From positions 310,001 to 374,000 of the forward strand of contig NZ_JAKLTN010000002.1 in assembly GCF_022012295.1 (NCBI RefSeq): a stretch of 64,000 nucleotides of DNA, read 5' to 3'. The notes under the pieces were generated by a model. That model was given only the letters and a program-made list of their open reading frames with translations. It did no database searches and was not told the origin of the DNA. This document shows positions 46,047 through 54,991 of the stretch, piece after piece (the stretch's first letter is position 1; every line of letters begins with the position of its first letter). The position numbers were made by a program, and so were the translations under genes. Source of the stretch: Dechloromonas hankyongensis (GTDB taxonomy: Bacteria > Pseudomonadota > Gammaproteobacteria > Burkholderiales > Rhodocyclaceae).

Positions 46047-46849
46047 CACGCTGCCTTGCGTTCGGTTTCCGGCGTGCCGGTGACGCCGTTGGTGCCGTAA
46101 TGCTGGCCCATCACGTCGTTCATCGACCACAGGATGTCGAGCTTGAACTTGAGGATCTGCACGGCGCGTTCCTGCATCGGGCGGGTGCGGAAGTAGTCGA
46201 GGGTGACATTGAGGCCCTGGATCACGTCGCGCGGCGCCTGGCTGGTGCGGTTGCGGAAATACTGCAGGCCTTCCGATTCGATCCACGGGTAGTGCTCCGG
46301 CCAGGTGGCCAGGCGCTGGCGGTGGATGGTCGGCGCGAACAGTTCGGTCAGCGACGAGCAGACGGCCTCCTGCCACGGGGCGCGGCGGGCGAAGTTGATG
46401 TAGGCGTCGACGGCGAAGCGCACGCCGGGCAGCACGTGGCGCAGATCGACGATTTCCTCGCGGGTCAGGCCGACCGCTTCACCCAGGCGTATCCAGGCTT
46501 CGATGCCGCCGGCGTCCATCTGCTTTTCGCCATTGGGCAGGCCGTATTCGAACCCGTCGTGGTCGAGGATGCGCTGCACCCAGCCGCGGCGCACCTCGCG
46601 GTCCGGGCAGTTGGCCATAATCGCCGCGTCCTTCACCGGAATGGCGATCTGGTAGTAGTAGCGGTTGGCCACCCAGCCGCGAATCTGCTCAGGCGTGGCG
46701 CGGCCAGTGTTGAGCATGACGTTGAACGGGTGGTAGATGTGGTACGACTTGCCGTTCTCGCGCAACTGCGCCTCGAATTCTTCGCGGCTCCAGGCCGGGC
46801 GGCCATCGTCGGCGTCGTGGGATTCGGCAAGGATGTCGGCTCGGATCAT
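46046..46849 (-). CDS. pqqC: Pyrroloquinoline-quinone synthase PqqC
   Basis: The 267-residue cofactor-free oxidase shows [26 protein letters not shown], and SSLTELFAP with YPWIESEGL, all PqqC signatures. It performs the last ring closure and eight-electron oxidation to PQQ. The N-terminus has ~18 residues more than the shortest homologues. pqqB lies 9 bases upstream. Confidence 0.95.
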   Translation of the reverse strand: MIRADILAESHDADDGRPAWSREEFEAQLRENGKSYHIYHPFNVMLNTGRATPEQIRGWVANRYYYQIAIPVKDAAIMANCPDREVRRGWVQRILDHDGFEYGLPNGEKQMDAGGIEAWIRLGEAVGLTREEIVDLRHVLPGVRFAVDAYINFARRAPWQEAVCSSLTELFAPTIHRQRLATWPEHYPWIESEGLQYFRNRTSQAPRDVIQGLNVTLDYFRTRPMQERAVQILKFKLDILWSMNDVMGQHYGTNGVTGTPETERKAA

Positions 46850-46858
46850 GGTGGTCTC

Positions 46859-47779
46859 TCAGATGGTGATGCGGGCGCCGTCTTCGGCGACCTCGATGCC
46901 GCGCCGGGTCAGTTCGGCACGCTGCGGCGAGGCTTCGTCGAGGATGGGATTGGTGTTGTTGATGTGGATGAGGATCTTGCGCACGTGGCGGGGCAGCTCG
47001 TCCAGCCAGTCCATCATGCCGCCAGGACCGGACTGCGGCAGGTGGCCAATGTCGCGGGCGGTCTTGGTGGACAGGCCGGCGGCGATCATCTCGTCGTCGG
47101 TCCAGAAGGTGCCGTCGACCATCACGCAATCGGCTTCGGCCATGCGGGCGAAGACTTCCGGCGTGCGGGCACCAAGGCCGGGGGCGTAGAACAGCTTGCG
47201 GCCGCTACGCTGGTCGGTGATGGTGACGCCGATGTTGTCGCCGTCCACCGAGGCTTCGCGGTGCGGCGAATAGGGCGCCGCCTTGCTGGCCAGCGGCAAT
47301 ACGGAAAATTCGAGGCCCGGCACCTTGGGCATGGTGAAGGGCGTGCCGTCCAGTTGCAGGGCGTGGCGGTCGACGCCGCAGTAGTGGCTGAGGACGTTCA
47401 GCACCGGGTTGCCGGTGGTCAGGTCTTCATATACCGGGTCGGCACACCACAGCGGCATGCGCGACTTCTGTTCGCGCAGCATGAAGAGGCCGGTGGCGTG
47501 GTCGATCTGGCCGTCGACGAGCAGGATGCCGCCGATACCGGTATCGCGCAGGGCGCGGTTGGGCGTCAGTTCCGGCGTGGCCTTGATCTGCTGCAGGATG
47601 TCGGGTGAGGCGTTGAACAGCGTCCAGTCCGCGCTGTCGTCGGCGGCGACGCAGATCGACGACTGGGTGCGCGGCTTGGCCTGGACGCTGCCGTCGCGCA
47701 CGCCGGCGCAGTTGTGGCAGTTGCAGTTCCATTGCGGAAAACCGCCGCCGGCCGAAGCGCCGAGAATGATCAGTTTCAT
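46859..47779 (-). CDS. pqqB: PQQ biosynthesis hydroxylase PqqB
   Basis: The 306-residue metallo-beta-lactamase-fold protein begins LIILGASAGGGFPQWNCNCHNC, the PqqB signature with zinc-binding cysteines. It hydroxylates the tyrosine of the cross-linked peptide. Its ATG has a weak ribosome site, and a stem-loop lies between it and pqqA, so it may be made at lower levels than PqqA. Confidence 0.94.
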   Translation of the reverse strand: MKLIILGASAGGGFPQWNCNCHNCAGVRDGSVQAKPRTQSSICVAADDSADWTLFNASPDILQQIKATPELTPNRALRDTGIGGILLVDGQIDHATGLFMLREQKSRMPLWCADPVYEDLTTGNPVLNVLSHYCGVDRHALQLDGTPFTMPKVPGLEFSVLPLASKAAPYSPHREASVDGDNIGVTITDQRSGRKLFYAPGLGARTPEVFARMAEADCVMVDGTFWTDDEMIAAGLSTKTARDIGHLPQSGPGGMMDWLDELPRHVRKILIHINNTNPILDEASPQRAELTRRGIEVAEDGARITI

Positions 47780-47794
47780 GGGATTTATGGAAAA

Positions 47795-47818
47795 GCCGCC
47801 ATCTCAGGGGATGGCGGC
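47795..47818 (-). terminator. Stem-loop between pqqA and pqqB (partial terminator or mRNA stabiliser)
   Basis: GCCGCCATC / GATGGCGGC (9-base arms, 6-base loop) is followed on the minus strand by TTTT. It sits 8 bases after the pqqA stop. Such an element would allow much pqqA message and less pqqBCDE. Confidence 0.65.
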
Positions 47819-47825
47819 AAGCCGC

Positions 47826-47900
47826 TTAGCGAGCGGCGATGTACATCGTGATTTCGAAGCCGAAGCGGAAGTCACAGGCGGTCGGGGTTTCCCATTTCAT
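47826..47900 (-). CDS. pqqA: PQQ precursor peptide PqqA
   Basis: A 24-residue peptide beginning MKWETPTACDFRFGFE and continuing ITMYIAAR. The Glu and Tyr that become PQQ are spaced E-x-x-x-Y (Glu16, Tyr20), as in all PqqA peptides. AAGGAG lies 7 bases ahead of the ATG. It is the first gene of pqqABCDE; no pqqF peptidase is in the window. Confidence 0.95.
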   Translation of the reverse strand: MKWETPTACDFRFGFEITMYIAAR

Positions 47901-48033
47901 GAAAGTCTCCTTTGTCGGTTGAGGTACCGGGGCGGTTGCCGCCGGTTTTTGTCCTACATCAAAAAATGTGAAGGACTGGCGAGCACTATCGCGCCGGCCC
48001 GTATTCAGCGCAGCGCGAAATCCATGAATGGGG

Positions 48034-48052
48034 CCTCATGATTTTCATGAGG
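48034..48052. repeat. Inverted repeat upstream of pqqA
   Basis: CCTCATGA-ttt-TCATGAGG has perfect 8-base arms and no T tract, so it looks more like a protein-binding site than a terminator. It lies 134 bases upstream of the pqqA start and 65 bases beyond the hpnE stop. Confidence 0.4.
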
Positions 48053-48084
48053 AGGCGGGGGCGAGGGAAAAACGCCGGATCGCC

Positions 48085-48113
48085 CGTCATTCCCGCCCAG
48101 GCGGGAATCCAGG
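48085..48113. repeat. REP-like intergenic repeat copy
   Basis: GTCATTCCCGC...GCGGGAATCCAGG, with the palindrome ATTCCCGC-ccag-GCGGGAAT (48089-48108), is a well-known dispersed intergenic repeat type of proteobacteria. It sits just after the hpnE stop. Only one copy is seen in the window. Confidence 0.6.
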
Positions 48114-48116
48114 CCG

Positions 48117-49337
48117 TCAGCCGTTCAGCAACTGGCGGGCGGCCCGCCGACCGCTGCGCACGGCGCCTTCCAGGGTGGCCGGATAGTCGGCCCAGCTGTG
48201 GTCGCCGGCCAGCCACAGGCGCGGATGGGCTGTGCGGCAGTCCGGACGCGTCAGGCCGGGGCAGGCGGCGAAGGTCGCCCGTTTTTCGCGGACCACCTTG
48301 TGCCACAAGGCGCCTGCCGGTTGGCCGATTTCGGCTTGCAGCGCTTCGGCCAGCGCCTCGTCGCTCAGCGCTTCCCAGTCGCCGTGGCCGCTCAGCACGC
48401 AGCCGAGCAGGCCCTGGCCGCGGTCGATGACCCATTGTCCGTGGCCGCCGAGCAGGTTGTGCAGCGGAAAAGGCAGGCTGAAATCGGTCGGGAATTGCAG
48501 GTAGACCGTGGCGATGGGTTCGAAATCGAGGACAGCCGTGCTGTCCGGCCACAGCGCGGCACGGTGTTGCGGCGCGGTGGCGATAATGGCGGCGGTAAAG
48601 GTTTCGCCGTCGACGGCAACTTGCGCGTCGTCGGCCGCCAGGCTGTGCACCCGCTGGCCGAGCCGAAGTTCCGCGCCGTGGGCCTGTAGCCAGTTGGCGG
48701 CCGGTTCGGGCAGGACTTGGCCGAGCGGGACGCGCGGCAGCAGCAGGTCGGTATCTTCACGGCGCGGACTGCCCAGGCTGTCGCGCAGCACGTTGGCGAA
48801 CAGTTGGGCCGAGGCGCGGTCAACCGGCGTATTCAGCGCAGCAAGGCAGAGCGGTTCCCACAGATGACTGCGCAGGACGCCGGTCTGGCCGGCGGCGTCC
48901 AGCCATTGGGCGACCGTGATGTCGGCCGCGAGGCGGAAGCCCCGGCGCTTGATGCCATCCATCCATATGGCAGTGCGCAGCTTTTCGCCGAACCCGACGC
49001 CGCGGGCGGCGAGCAGGCCCCAGGCGACATTGAGCGGGGCGGGCAGGCGGGGCAGGACAAGTTCGAAGCCGGCGCTATCGATGACGCGCAACGGCCGGCG
49101 GTCGAACAGTTGCTCCGGATCGGCGCCGACCTGGCGCATTAGCTCGAGCGTGTCGCGATAGGCGCCGAGCAGGATGTGCTGGCCGTTGTCGAGCACACGG
49201 CCGTCGAGATTGGCGCTGCGCGCCCGGCCGCCGAGCACGCGGCCGGCCTCGAACAGGGTGCAAGGTGTGCCGCGCGCAGTCAGTTCGACAGCCGCGGCAA
49301 TGCCGGCCCAGCCGCCACCGATGACGGCGACGCGCAC
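48117..49337 (-). CDS. hpnE: Hydroxysqualene dehydroxylase HpnE
   Basis: The 406-residue FAD amine-oxidase-family protein has the dinucleotide-binding motif VAVIGGGWAGIAAAVEL, the second motif VLGGRARS and the C-terminal LWLAGDHSWADYPATLEGAVRSG (in parts). It reduces hydroxysqualene to squalene. The start is GTG at 49337, 4 bases after the hpnD stop. The context hpnC-hpnD-hpnE supports the call over other amine oxidases. Confidence 0.92.
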   Translation of the reverse strand: MRVAVIGGGWAGIAAAVELTARGTPCTLFEAGRVLGGRARSANLDGRVLDNGQHILLGAYRDTLELMRQVGADPEQLFDRRPLRVIDSAGFELVLPRLPAPLNVAWGLLAARGVGFGEKLRTAIWMDGIKRRGFRLAADITVAQWLDAAGQTGVLRSHLWEPLCLAALNTPVDRASAQLFANVLRDSLGSPRREDTDLLLPRVPLGQVLPEPAANWLQAHGAELRLGQRVHSLAADDAQVAVDGETFTAAIIATAPQHRAALWPDSTAVLDFEPIATVYLQFPTDFSLPFPLHNLLGGHGQWVIDRGQGLLGCVLSGHGDWEALSDEALAEALQAEIGQPAGALWHKVVREKRATFAACPGLTRPDCRTAHPRLWLAGDHSWADYPATLEGAVRSGRRAARQLLNG

Positions 49338-49341
49338 TATG

Positions 49342-50175
49342 TCAGCCCTTGATCCAGGTCTTGGCTGCCAGCCACAGCTTGCGCATCGGCGGCAGCGAAA
49401 TGCGCTGGTGCAGGACCTTGAAGTTCTCGTCCTTGATTTCGGCGAGCAGGGTGCGATAGATCGCCGCCATGATCAGGCCCGGGCGCTGGTTCTTGCGGTC
49501 GCCGGCCGGCAGTTGCGTGAAGGCCTGTTCGTAGTACTTCTCGGCCCGTTCGTACTGGAACTGCATCAGGGCGGTGAAATTATCCGAATACTTGCCGTCC
49601 AGGATGTCCTTCGCCGGCACGTTGAACTGCTTGAGTTCGTCCATCGGGATGTAGATGCGGCCGCGTCGGGCATCCTCGCCGATGTCGCGGATGATGTTGG
49701 TGAGCTGGAAGGCCATGCCCAGGTCGTGCGCGTATTTCTGCGTCTGGCGGTCCTGGTAGCCGAAGATTTCAGCGGCGAGCAGGCCGACGACACTGGCCAC
49801 GCGGTAGCAGTAGAGCGACAGGCCCTTGAAGTCGAGGTAGCGCGACTGCTGGAGGTCCATTTCCATGCCGTCGATGATTTCGAGCAACTGCTCGCTGGGC
49901 AGGTTGATGCCGGGGGCGACTTTCTTCAGGGCGAGGCCGACCGGATGCTGCGGGTTGCCGTCGGCGATGCGTTGCACCTCCTGGCGCCACCAGGCGAGCT
50001 TGGTCGAGGCGATCGATACGTCGTGGCATTCGTCGACCACGTCATCGACTTCGCGGCAGAAGGCGTAGAGGGCCATGATGGCCTGCCGGCGCTCTTGCGG
50101 CAGGAACAGGAAGCTGTAATAGAAGGAGGAGCCGCTGGCCGCGCACTTCTCCTGGCAGTATTGGTCTGGATTCAT
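49342..50175 (-). CDS. hpnD: Presqualene diphosphate synthase HpnD
   Basis: The 277-residue isoprenoid synthase has two Asp-rich motifs, EVDDVVDE and NIIRDIGEDARRGRIYIP, which bind the diphosphates through Mg2+. It joins two farnesyl diphosphates to presqualene diphosphate. It lies 4 bases after hpnC. Squalene-hopene cyclase is not in the window. Confidence 0.93.
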   Translation of the reverse strand: MNPDQYCQEKCAASGSSFYYSFLFLPQERRQAIMALYAFCREVDDVVDECHDVSIASTKLAWWRQEVQRIADGNPQHPVGLALKKVAPGINLPSEQLLEIIDGMEMDLQQSRYLDFKGLSLYCYRVASVVGLLAAEIFGYQDRQTQKYAHDLGMAFQLTNIIRDIGEDARRGRIYIPMDELKQFNVPAKDILDGKYSDNFTALMQFQYERAEKYYEQAFTQLPAGDRKNQRPGLIMAAIYRTLLAEIKDENFKVLHQRISLPPMRKLWLAAKTWIKG

Positions 50176-50179
50176 GGGG

Positions 50180-50989
50180 CTACATTTTAAGGGATCGGGT
50201 GCCGAGAACCAGCCAATCCGTCAAACCGAGCTTAGGCCGGTGGCGGAAAACGTCGCCACGCACCTGGCGGATGCGTTCGAGGATGCGCAGGCCGCCCTGG
50301 ACGGTCAGGCGGATTTCCCAGCCCATGCGGCCGGGCAGGGCATGGACGAGCGGGGCGCCACGCTGCATCAGGGCGGTGGCGCGGTCGATCTCGAAATCCA
50401 TCAGGGCCGCCCAGTCGGCCGAGCTGCGGCCGGCCGCGATGTCGTCTTCGCTCACCCGGAAATGCGGGAAATCGGTTTGCGGGATGTAAACGCGGTCCTT
50501 CTGCCAGTCGATCGCCACGTCCTGCCAGAAGTTGATCAGCTGCAAGGCGGTGCAGATACAGTCCGACTGCATCAAGTGCTTCTCCTCGGTCCGCCCGAAC
50601 AGGTGTAGGACCAGCCGGCCGACCGGGTTGGCCGAGCGTCGGCAGTAGTCGAGTAGCTCGGGATAGTCGGCATAACGCTTCTTGACCACGTCCTGGGCGA
50701 AGGCGTCGAGCAGGTCGCGGAAAAGCTGGATGGGCAGGGCGTGTGCGGCAATCACCTCGGCCAGGGCGGCGAACAAGGGCATTTGCGGGGCTGTGCCGGC
50801 CGCGATGCGGTCCAGTTCGGCCTGATAGGCGGCCAGCCCGGCCAGCCGTTCTTCCGGCGTGGCATCGCCTTCATCGGCAATGTCGTCGGCGCTGCGCGCG
50901 AAGCGGTAGATGACCTCGATTGGCTGGCGCAGTCTGGCTGGCACCAGAAGCGAAGCGACCGGGAAATTTTCGTAGTGGTCGACAGGCAT
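50180..50989 (-). CDS. hpnC: Hydroxysqualene synthase HpnC
   Basis: The 269-residue squalene/phytoene synthase family protein starts HYENFPVASLLVP, the HpnC signature, with Asp-rich ARSADDIADE and FWQDVAIDWQKDRVYIP. It converts presqualene diphosphate to hydroxysqualene. It leads the hpnCDE operon and is divergent from tRNA-Leu, whose 5' end is 40 bases away. Confidence 0.93.
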   Translation of the reverse strand: MPVDHYENFPVASLLVPARLRQPIEVIYRFARSADDIADEGDATPEERLAGLAAYQAELDRIAAGTAPQMPLFAALAEVIAAHALPIQLFRDLLDAFAQDVVKKRYADYPELLDYCRRSANPVGRLVLHLFGRTEEKHLMQSDCICTALQLINFWQDVAIDWQKDRVYIPQTDFPHFRVSEDDIAAGRSSADWAALMDFEIDRATALMQRGAPLVHALPGRMGWEIRLTVQGGLRILERIRQVRGDVFRHRPKLGLTDWLVLGTRSLKM

Positions 50990-51028
50990 GGGCGTCCGCG
51001 TCAGTCGATGCTAGAATGCGGGCCGCTT

Positions 51029-51113
51029 GCCCAGGTGGCGAAATTGGTAGACGCACCAGATTTAGGTTCTGGCGCCGAAAGGTGTGGGGGTTCGAGTCCC
51101 TTCCTGGGCACCA
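51029..51113 (+). tRNA. tRNA-Leu (anticodon UAG)
   Basis: The acceptor arms GCCCAGG (51029) and CCTGGGC (51103-51109) pair perfectly and are followed by encoded ACCA. The anticodon stem CCAGA/TCTGG holds loop TTTAGGT with anticodon TAG. A long variable arm and GGTTCGAGTCC T-arm fit a class II leucine tRNA. A -10-like TAGAAT lies at 51012-51017. Confidence 0.97.
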
Positions 51114-51146
51114 AGCAATTGTTCGACACAGTAGTTGCAGTCCGTT

Positions 51147-51175
51147 AAACCCGCCCTAGTGCGGGTTTTTTGTTG
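51147..51175 (+). terminator. Terminator after tRNA-Leu
   Basis: The stem AAACCCGC / GCGGGTTT with loop CCTAGT is followed by a T-rich run. The region 51176-51342 beyond it shows nothing I can assign. Confidence 0.85.
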
Positions 51176-51342
51176 TTTTTCGGTTGTCTCATGCGCTGGT
51201 CTAGCAAGCTGGGAGAGCACATTTGGCATCGGCGGGAGTATAGCCCGACAGCGGGCTGAAAAAGGCGATCGTGGGGCAGTGAAGGGACTGCCACGACAGG
51301 GGCTGACTGTCTCGAACTGTCGACGGCCGCTGGAGGGGCCTA

Positions 51343-51591
51343 CTAGCCGGGTACTGCTTCGTTTGCCGTTGGCGACAGAACCGACCAGCACTGCCAGTGG
51401 CCGCAAGCCGAACGGGCACGCCGTTCGGAGCCGTCCCACGGGCCGCCCTGGCAAATCCCGGTGCTGCTTTCCACCTCGATTAGGACAACATCAGGCGTCG
51501 ATCCGGGTTGGCGCAGCCCGCTCCAGATCTGGCAACTGGCGCAGCGCTTGCGGGCGACGGCCTGGCTCAGCAGGTCTTCGCCGCCTTGCAT
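51343..51591 (-). CDS. Small Cys/Trp-rich protein
   Basis: An 82-residue protein with CASCQIWSGLRQPG, then GICQGGPWDGSERRARSACG and a Trp-rich end. The pattern CxxCxxW...C..GPWxG..R..R.ACGxW is that of a widespread small proteobacterial family with four to five cysteines, probably metal-binding. It begins inside the last 25 bases of the rhodanese gene on the same strand, suggesting coupling. Function unknown; start not certain. Confidence 0.55.
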   Translation of the reverse strand: MQGGEDLLSQAVARKRCASCQIWSGLRQPGSTPDVVLIEVESSTGICQGGPWDGSERRARSACGHWQCWSVLSPTANEAVPG

Positions 51592-52007
51592 GAGGCAATG
51601 CTGGATGCCGCCGGCGATACCGGCCCACCGGCCGCGATCCAGCCCTTGATGCCGCTTTTCACGTTATAGACGGTGGTATAGCCGGCCTGTTGCGACAGGA
51701 ACTGGCTGACCGGTTTGGTCCGGTTGCCGCTGCGGCAGATGACGATGACCGGCTCGTTCGGTTTGGCGATGGGCTTGACCTTTTCCAGCCAGGCGGCAGC
51801 GTCGGAACGGCCTTTTTCGTCGAAGAAGGTGAGCAGCTTGCTGCCGGCGACGATGCCGGTCTCTTCCCATTCGCTCTGCAAGCGGATGTCGATGACCGGT
51901 ACGCCGCTTTGGGCCAGTTTTTCCAGTTGGGCGTTGTCGATGTCGATGACTTCGGCCCGGGCGAGGGCGCTGACGGCCAGCAGTGAGGCGAGAATCAGAC
52001 GGCGCAT
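51567..52007 (-). CDS. Exported rhodanese-domain protein
   Basis: The 146-residue protein has a signal peptide (MRRLILASLLAVSALARA) and one rhodanese domain with active-site loop CRSGNRT holding the catalytic Cys. It would act in the periplasm on sulfane sulfur or redox partners. The small Cys protein overlaps its 3' end. Confidence 0.88.
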   Translation of the reverse strand: MRRLILASLLAVSALARAEVIDIDNAQLEKLAQSGVPVIDIRLQSEWEETGIVAGSKLLTFFDEKGRSDAAAWLEKVKPIAKPNEPVIVICRSGNRTKPVSQFLSQQAGYTTVYNVKSGIKGWIAAGGPVSPAASSIASCKAAKTC

Positions 52008-52127
52008 GGCAATTCCTGTCTATCAGAAAACGCTGATTGTACTTGTTTTCCCTATCTCACTATTGAGTCGTTTTCAGCCGCTGGGTTCCTGCATCATGGG
52101 ATAATCCCGCTTTTTTCCGGGGCCGGC

Positions 52128-52676
52128 ATGGCGCTCAAATCCACCATCTTCAAGGCCGAACTGCAACTCGCCGATCTCGACCGTTCGCATTTCGGCGACT
52201 ATTCGCTGACCATCGCCCGCCATCCGTCGGAAACCGACGAGCGCATGATGGTCCGCTTGCTCGCCTTTGCGCTGAACGCGTCGGAAACGCTGACATTTGG
52301 CCGCGGACTGTCGGCCGAGGATGAGGCCGACCTGCAGGAGCTCGACGCCACCGGCAGCATAGAGCGCTGGATCGACGTCGGCCTGCCCGACGAAAAGAAC
52401 ATCCGCCGCGCCTGTAACCGCTCACGCCACGTCATGGTGCTCAGTTATGGCGGGCGGGCCGCCGAAATCTGGTGGCAGCAAACGGCCGGCAAGGTTTCCG
52501 GCCAGAAGAACCTCCGCGTGCTCGCCTTGACGGCGGATGAGGGGAAGGCGCTGGCTGCTCTCGCTGAGCGCAACATGCGCCTGCAATGCACCATCCAGGA
52601 CGGCCTGATCTGGCTGGGCGGCGAGCAGGGGCACGTCGAACTGGCGCCCAAGGTTCTGCAGGCGCCCGCGGAATGA
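52128..52676 (+). CDS. yaeQ: YaeQ family protein
   Basis: The 182-residue protein matches YaeQ throughout: MALKSTIFKAELQLADLDR, YTL-type TIARHPSETDERMMVRLLAFAL and GLPDEKNIRRACNRS (the last two in parts). The fold is PD-(D/E)XK nuclease-like. E. coli YaeQ was once reported as an RfaH-mutation suppressor, later disputed; the role is unknown. Confidence 0.92.
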   Translation: MALKSTIFKAELQLADLDRSHFGDYSLTIARHPSETDERMMVRLLAFALNASETLTFGRGLSAEDEADLQELDATGSIERWIDVGLPDEKNIRRACNRSRHVMVLSYGGRAAEIWWQQTAGKVSGQKNLRVLALTADEGKALAALAERNMRLQCTIQDGLIWLGGEQGHVELAPKVLQAPAE

Positions 52677-52694
52677 GGTTTTAGCGAACGCGGT

Positions 52695-54008
52695 TCACAG
52701 CTGGTCCAGGCGTTCGCCCAAGTCCTTCAACAGTTCCGCTTCGCCGCGCACGCGGAAGAAGGCCCCTTCCTCGTCAGCGCGTTCCTCCAGCACTTCGCAA
52801 TTGGCGTAGATCTGCCCGCGCAGTTGCTGGGCCGACCAGGGCAGGAAAAGTTCGGTCTCGACCAGCTCTTTCTGGAAGAAGCTGACGATGGTGGCCCGCA
52901 GTTGCGCTACCTCGTCCGGACGGCGGGCGCTCATCACGATGCAGTCGGGGTATTTCTCGCGCAGGGCTGCGGTGCACTCGGCTTGTGCCGCCTCGTCGCC
53001 GACGTGGTCGATCTTGTTGAAGACGCGCAGGCGCGGCACCTCATCGGCAGCAATCTCTTCCAGCACCTTGTTGGTCACTTCCAGTTGGCGTTCGAATCCC
53101 GGATCGCTGGCATCGACGACATGCAGCAGCAGCGATGCATCGAGCGCTTCGTCGAGGGTAGATTTGAACGAGGCGACGAGGCCGTGCGGCAGGTTCTTGA
53201 TGAAGCCGACCGTATCGCTGACCAGCACTCGCGGCACACTCTCCGGGTACAGGGCGCGCACCGTGGTGTCGAGGGTGGCGAACAGCTTGTTGGCGACCAG
53301 CACCTCGCTGCCGGTCAGGGCGCGCATCAGGGTGGATTTTCCGGCATTGGTGTAGCCGACCAGCGCCACGCCGGCCAGGCCCTGGCGCTCTTGGCGCCGG
53401 GCGCGTTGTGTCTTGCGCTCGACTTCCATGGCGGCGATTTCCAGCTGCAGCTCGGCGATGCGGTCACGGATCTTGCGGCGGTCCATTTCGGTGTGCGATT
53501 CGCCCGCCCCTCGGCCGCCGACGCCGCTACGCTGCCGGCCCTGCGGCCCGGCCAGCTTGGCCATTTCACGCAGGCGCGGCGCCATGTAGCCGAGGCGGGC
53601 GATCTCCACCTGGGCCTTGGCGGCCCGCGAACGGGCATTGCGATGGAAAATTTCGAGGATGACCATGGTTCGGTCCATCACTTCGCAGCCGGCTTCCAGT
53701 TCGAGGTTGCGCGCCTGTGACGGCGAAATTTCATGGTCGACCAGGATGACTTCGATCGGCCCCAGGTGCGGGGTGGGCGGGTATGAGGTGTCGCCGACCG
53801 CCGCTTCGCCACGCACGAAGTGATGTATTTCCTGGCGCTTGCCGATGCCGAGATAGCCCGTCGTGTCGAAGCTGCCGCGTTTCTGCGTGAAGGTATGGAT
53901 GACCTTGAAGCCCAGCGTCTTGGCCAGTTCGCGCAATTCGGCAATAGACGCGTCGAACTCGAAGTCGCTGACATGGGGCAGCTGGACGGCCGCCACGACA
54001 GCGTACAT
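52695..54008 (-). CDS. hflX: GTPase HflX
   Basis: The 437-residue protein has an N-terminal HflX domain (GYLGIGKRQEI; ILVDHEISPSQARNLE), the linker GVGGRGAGESHTEMDRRKI, and a G domain with G1 GYTNAGKST, G3 DTVGFIKNLP and G4 FNKID. HflX splits stalled or hibernating ribosomes under stress. It is not beside hfq as in E. coli. I chose ATG 54008 with AGGAAAA upstream; codons at 54035 and 54083 are possible. Confidence 0.9.
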   Translation of the reverse strand: MYAVVAAVQLPHVSDFEFDASIAELRELAKTLGFKVIHTFTQKRGSFDTTGYLGIGKRQEIHHFVRGEAAVGDTSYPPTPHLGPIEVILVDHEISPSQARNLELEAGCEVMDRTMVILEIFHRNARSRAAKAQVEIARLGYMAPRLREMAKLAGPQGRQRSGVGGRGAGESHTEMDRRKIRDRIAELQLEIAAMEVERKTQRARRQERQGLAGVALVGYTNAGKSTLMRALTGSEVLVANKLFATLDTTVRALYPESVPRVLVSDTVGFIKNLPHGLVASFKSTLDEALDASLLLHVVDASDPGFERQLEVTNKVLEEIAADEVPRLRVFNKIDHVGDEAAQAECTAALREKYPDCIVMSARRPDEVAQLRATIVSFFQKELVETELFLPWSAQQLRGQIYANCEVLEERADEEGAFFRVRGEAELLKDLGERLDQL

Positions 54009-54133
54009 GGGTTTTTCCTGAACTTCTTTTTGCATGCGGGAAGGGCTTTGCTGAAAAAATTTAAGGGCGGAGTGTACCGCCAATGCCCGGCTTGCCCGAA
54101 CTGGCGGGGTCCGGCTTCGTTATCAATGCCGGA

Positions 54134-54853
54134 TTAGTGCCGTATCAGGTTCCAGACCAGTTCGGCCCCGGCGGACAGCAGATCGATGACATCGATGGCT
54201 CCAACGTCTGCGGCGTGAGTTTTCTGGCGCGACTTTTCGCGTTCGCGCAGCACGATGGCATCGCCCAGTGCTTCGACATTGAGGGTCGTGCGCCGCACCT
54301 CGGCATGCAGGTAGCGGTCTAGCGCCTGTTCGACGGCGTCGGCATCCAGAATGGCGATGGGGGCGCGGCAGTGCCCGCAAGCGTGGTCCTTGCGGATATC
54401 GACCGGGGCGCCGCAACCGGTGCAGCGCACGACGCCGACCTTGGCGGACAGCTCGCTCACTTCGGCCGGCGACAGCTGGCGGACGAAACCCTTTTCGATC
54501 ATGAACTGGGCGAAGGTGGTGAAGCGCCCGTGTTTTTGCAGGCAACGGTGGTAATTGAAGCGGCCGCCGTGTTTGGCAACGTCCAGGCCGTGCAGCAGCT
54601 TGTCGTCGCAGCGCGGGCAACGCAGCGGGTCGCGCAGGGGCAGCCGCTGGTCGTCGCGATGCTGGTGGATCAACTTGAACAGCTCGATGATGCCACCGGG
54701 CGTCAGCTGCACGCTCTCGAATTCGTCGAACCAGATGCCCTGGCAGGGAAAGCACAGATCGATCGTCACCTCGCCATGATGCATCCGTTCGAAGCGGTGC
54801 TTGCTCATGGTTTGCCGGCAGGAGGGGCAGGGGATCGGTTGCATGATGGCCAC
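54134..54853 (-). CDS. Multi-zinc-ribbon protein, TFIIB-type
   Basis: The 239-residue protein has three cysteine modules: CPSC...CFPC near the N-terminus (residues ~9-37, with the IWFDEFE motif of zf-TFIIB proteins), CPRC...C in the middle, and CTGCG...CGHC near residues 145-168. It should bind zinc. The C-terminus is helical without a domain. Function unknown. ATG at 54844 is a possible shorter start. Confidence 0.75.
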   Translation of the reverse strand: MAIMQPIPCPSCRQTMSKHRFERMHHGEVTIDLCFPCQGIWFDEFESVQLTPGGIIELFKLIHQHRDDQRLPLRDPLRCPRCDDKLLHGLDVAKHGGRFNYHRCLQKHGRFTTFAQFMIEKGFVRQLSPAEVSELSAKVGVVRCTGCGAPVDIRKDHACGHCRAPIAILDADAVEQALDRYLHAEVRRTTLNVEALGDAIVLREREKSRQKTHAADVGAIDVIDLLSAGAELVWNLIRH

Positions 54854-54991
54854 GGGACTAGGAGCGCCAGAAGCGGTCTTCCGACACGTCAGGCGAGACT
54901 ATAGCGCAAGCGGATCGGCCGGGTACCGGCCGATTTCGGCAAATACCGTGGCCCCAGCCGACGTCTGCGCAGCCATCCGGCCCCCGCGGTT

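Noticed and set aside
47949..47962. FNR site upstream of pqqA (TTGTCCTACATCAA)
   Set aside because: Only one half-site is good (8 of 10 overall) and there is no functional reason that makes it compelling.
51029..51342. tRNA-Leu as an integration site for a mobile element
   Set aside because: No integrase, no repeated tRNA 3' end and no foreign genes follow it.
51062..51454. Minus-strand open frame running through tRNA-Leu
   Set aside because: Its last part is the antisense of a tRNA, a typical false gene (the GTRTPTPFGAR artefact).
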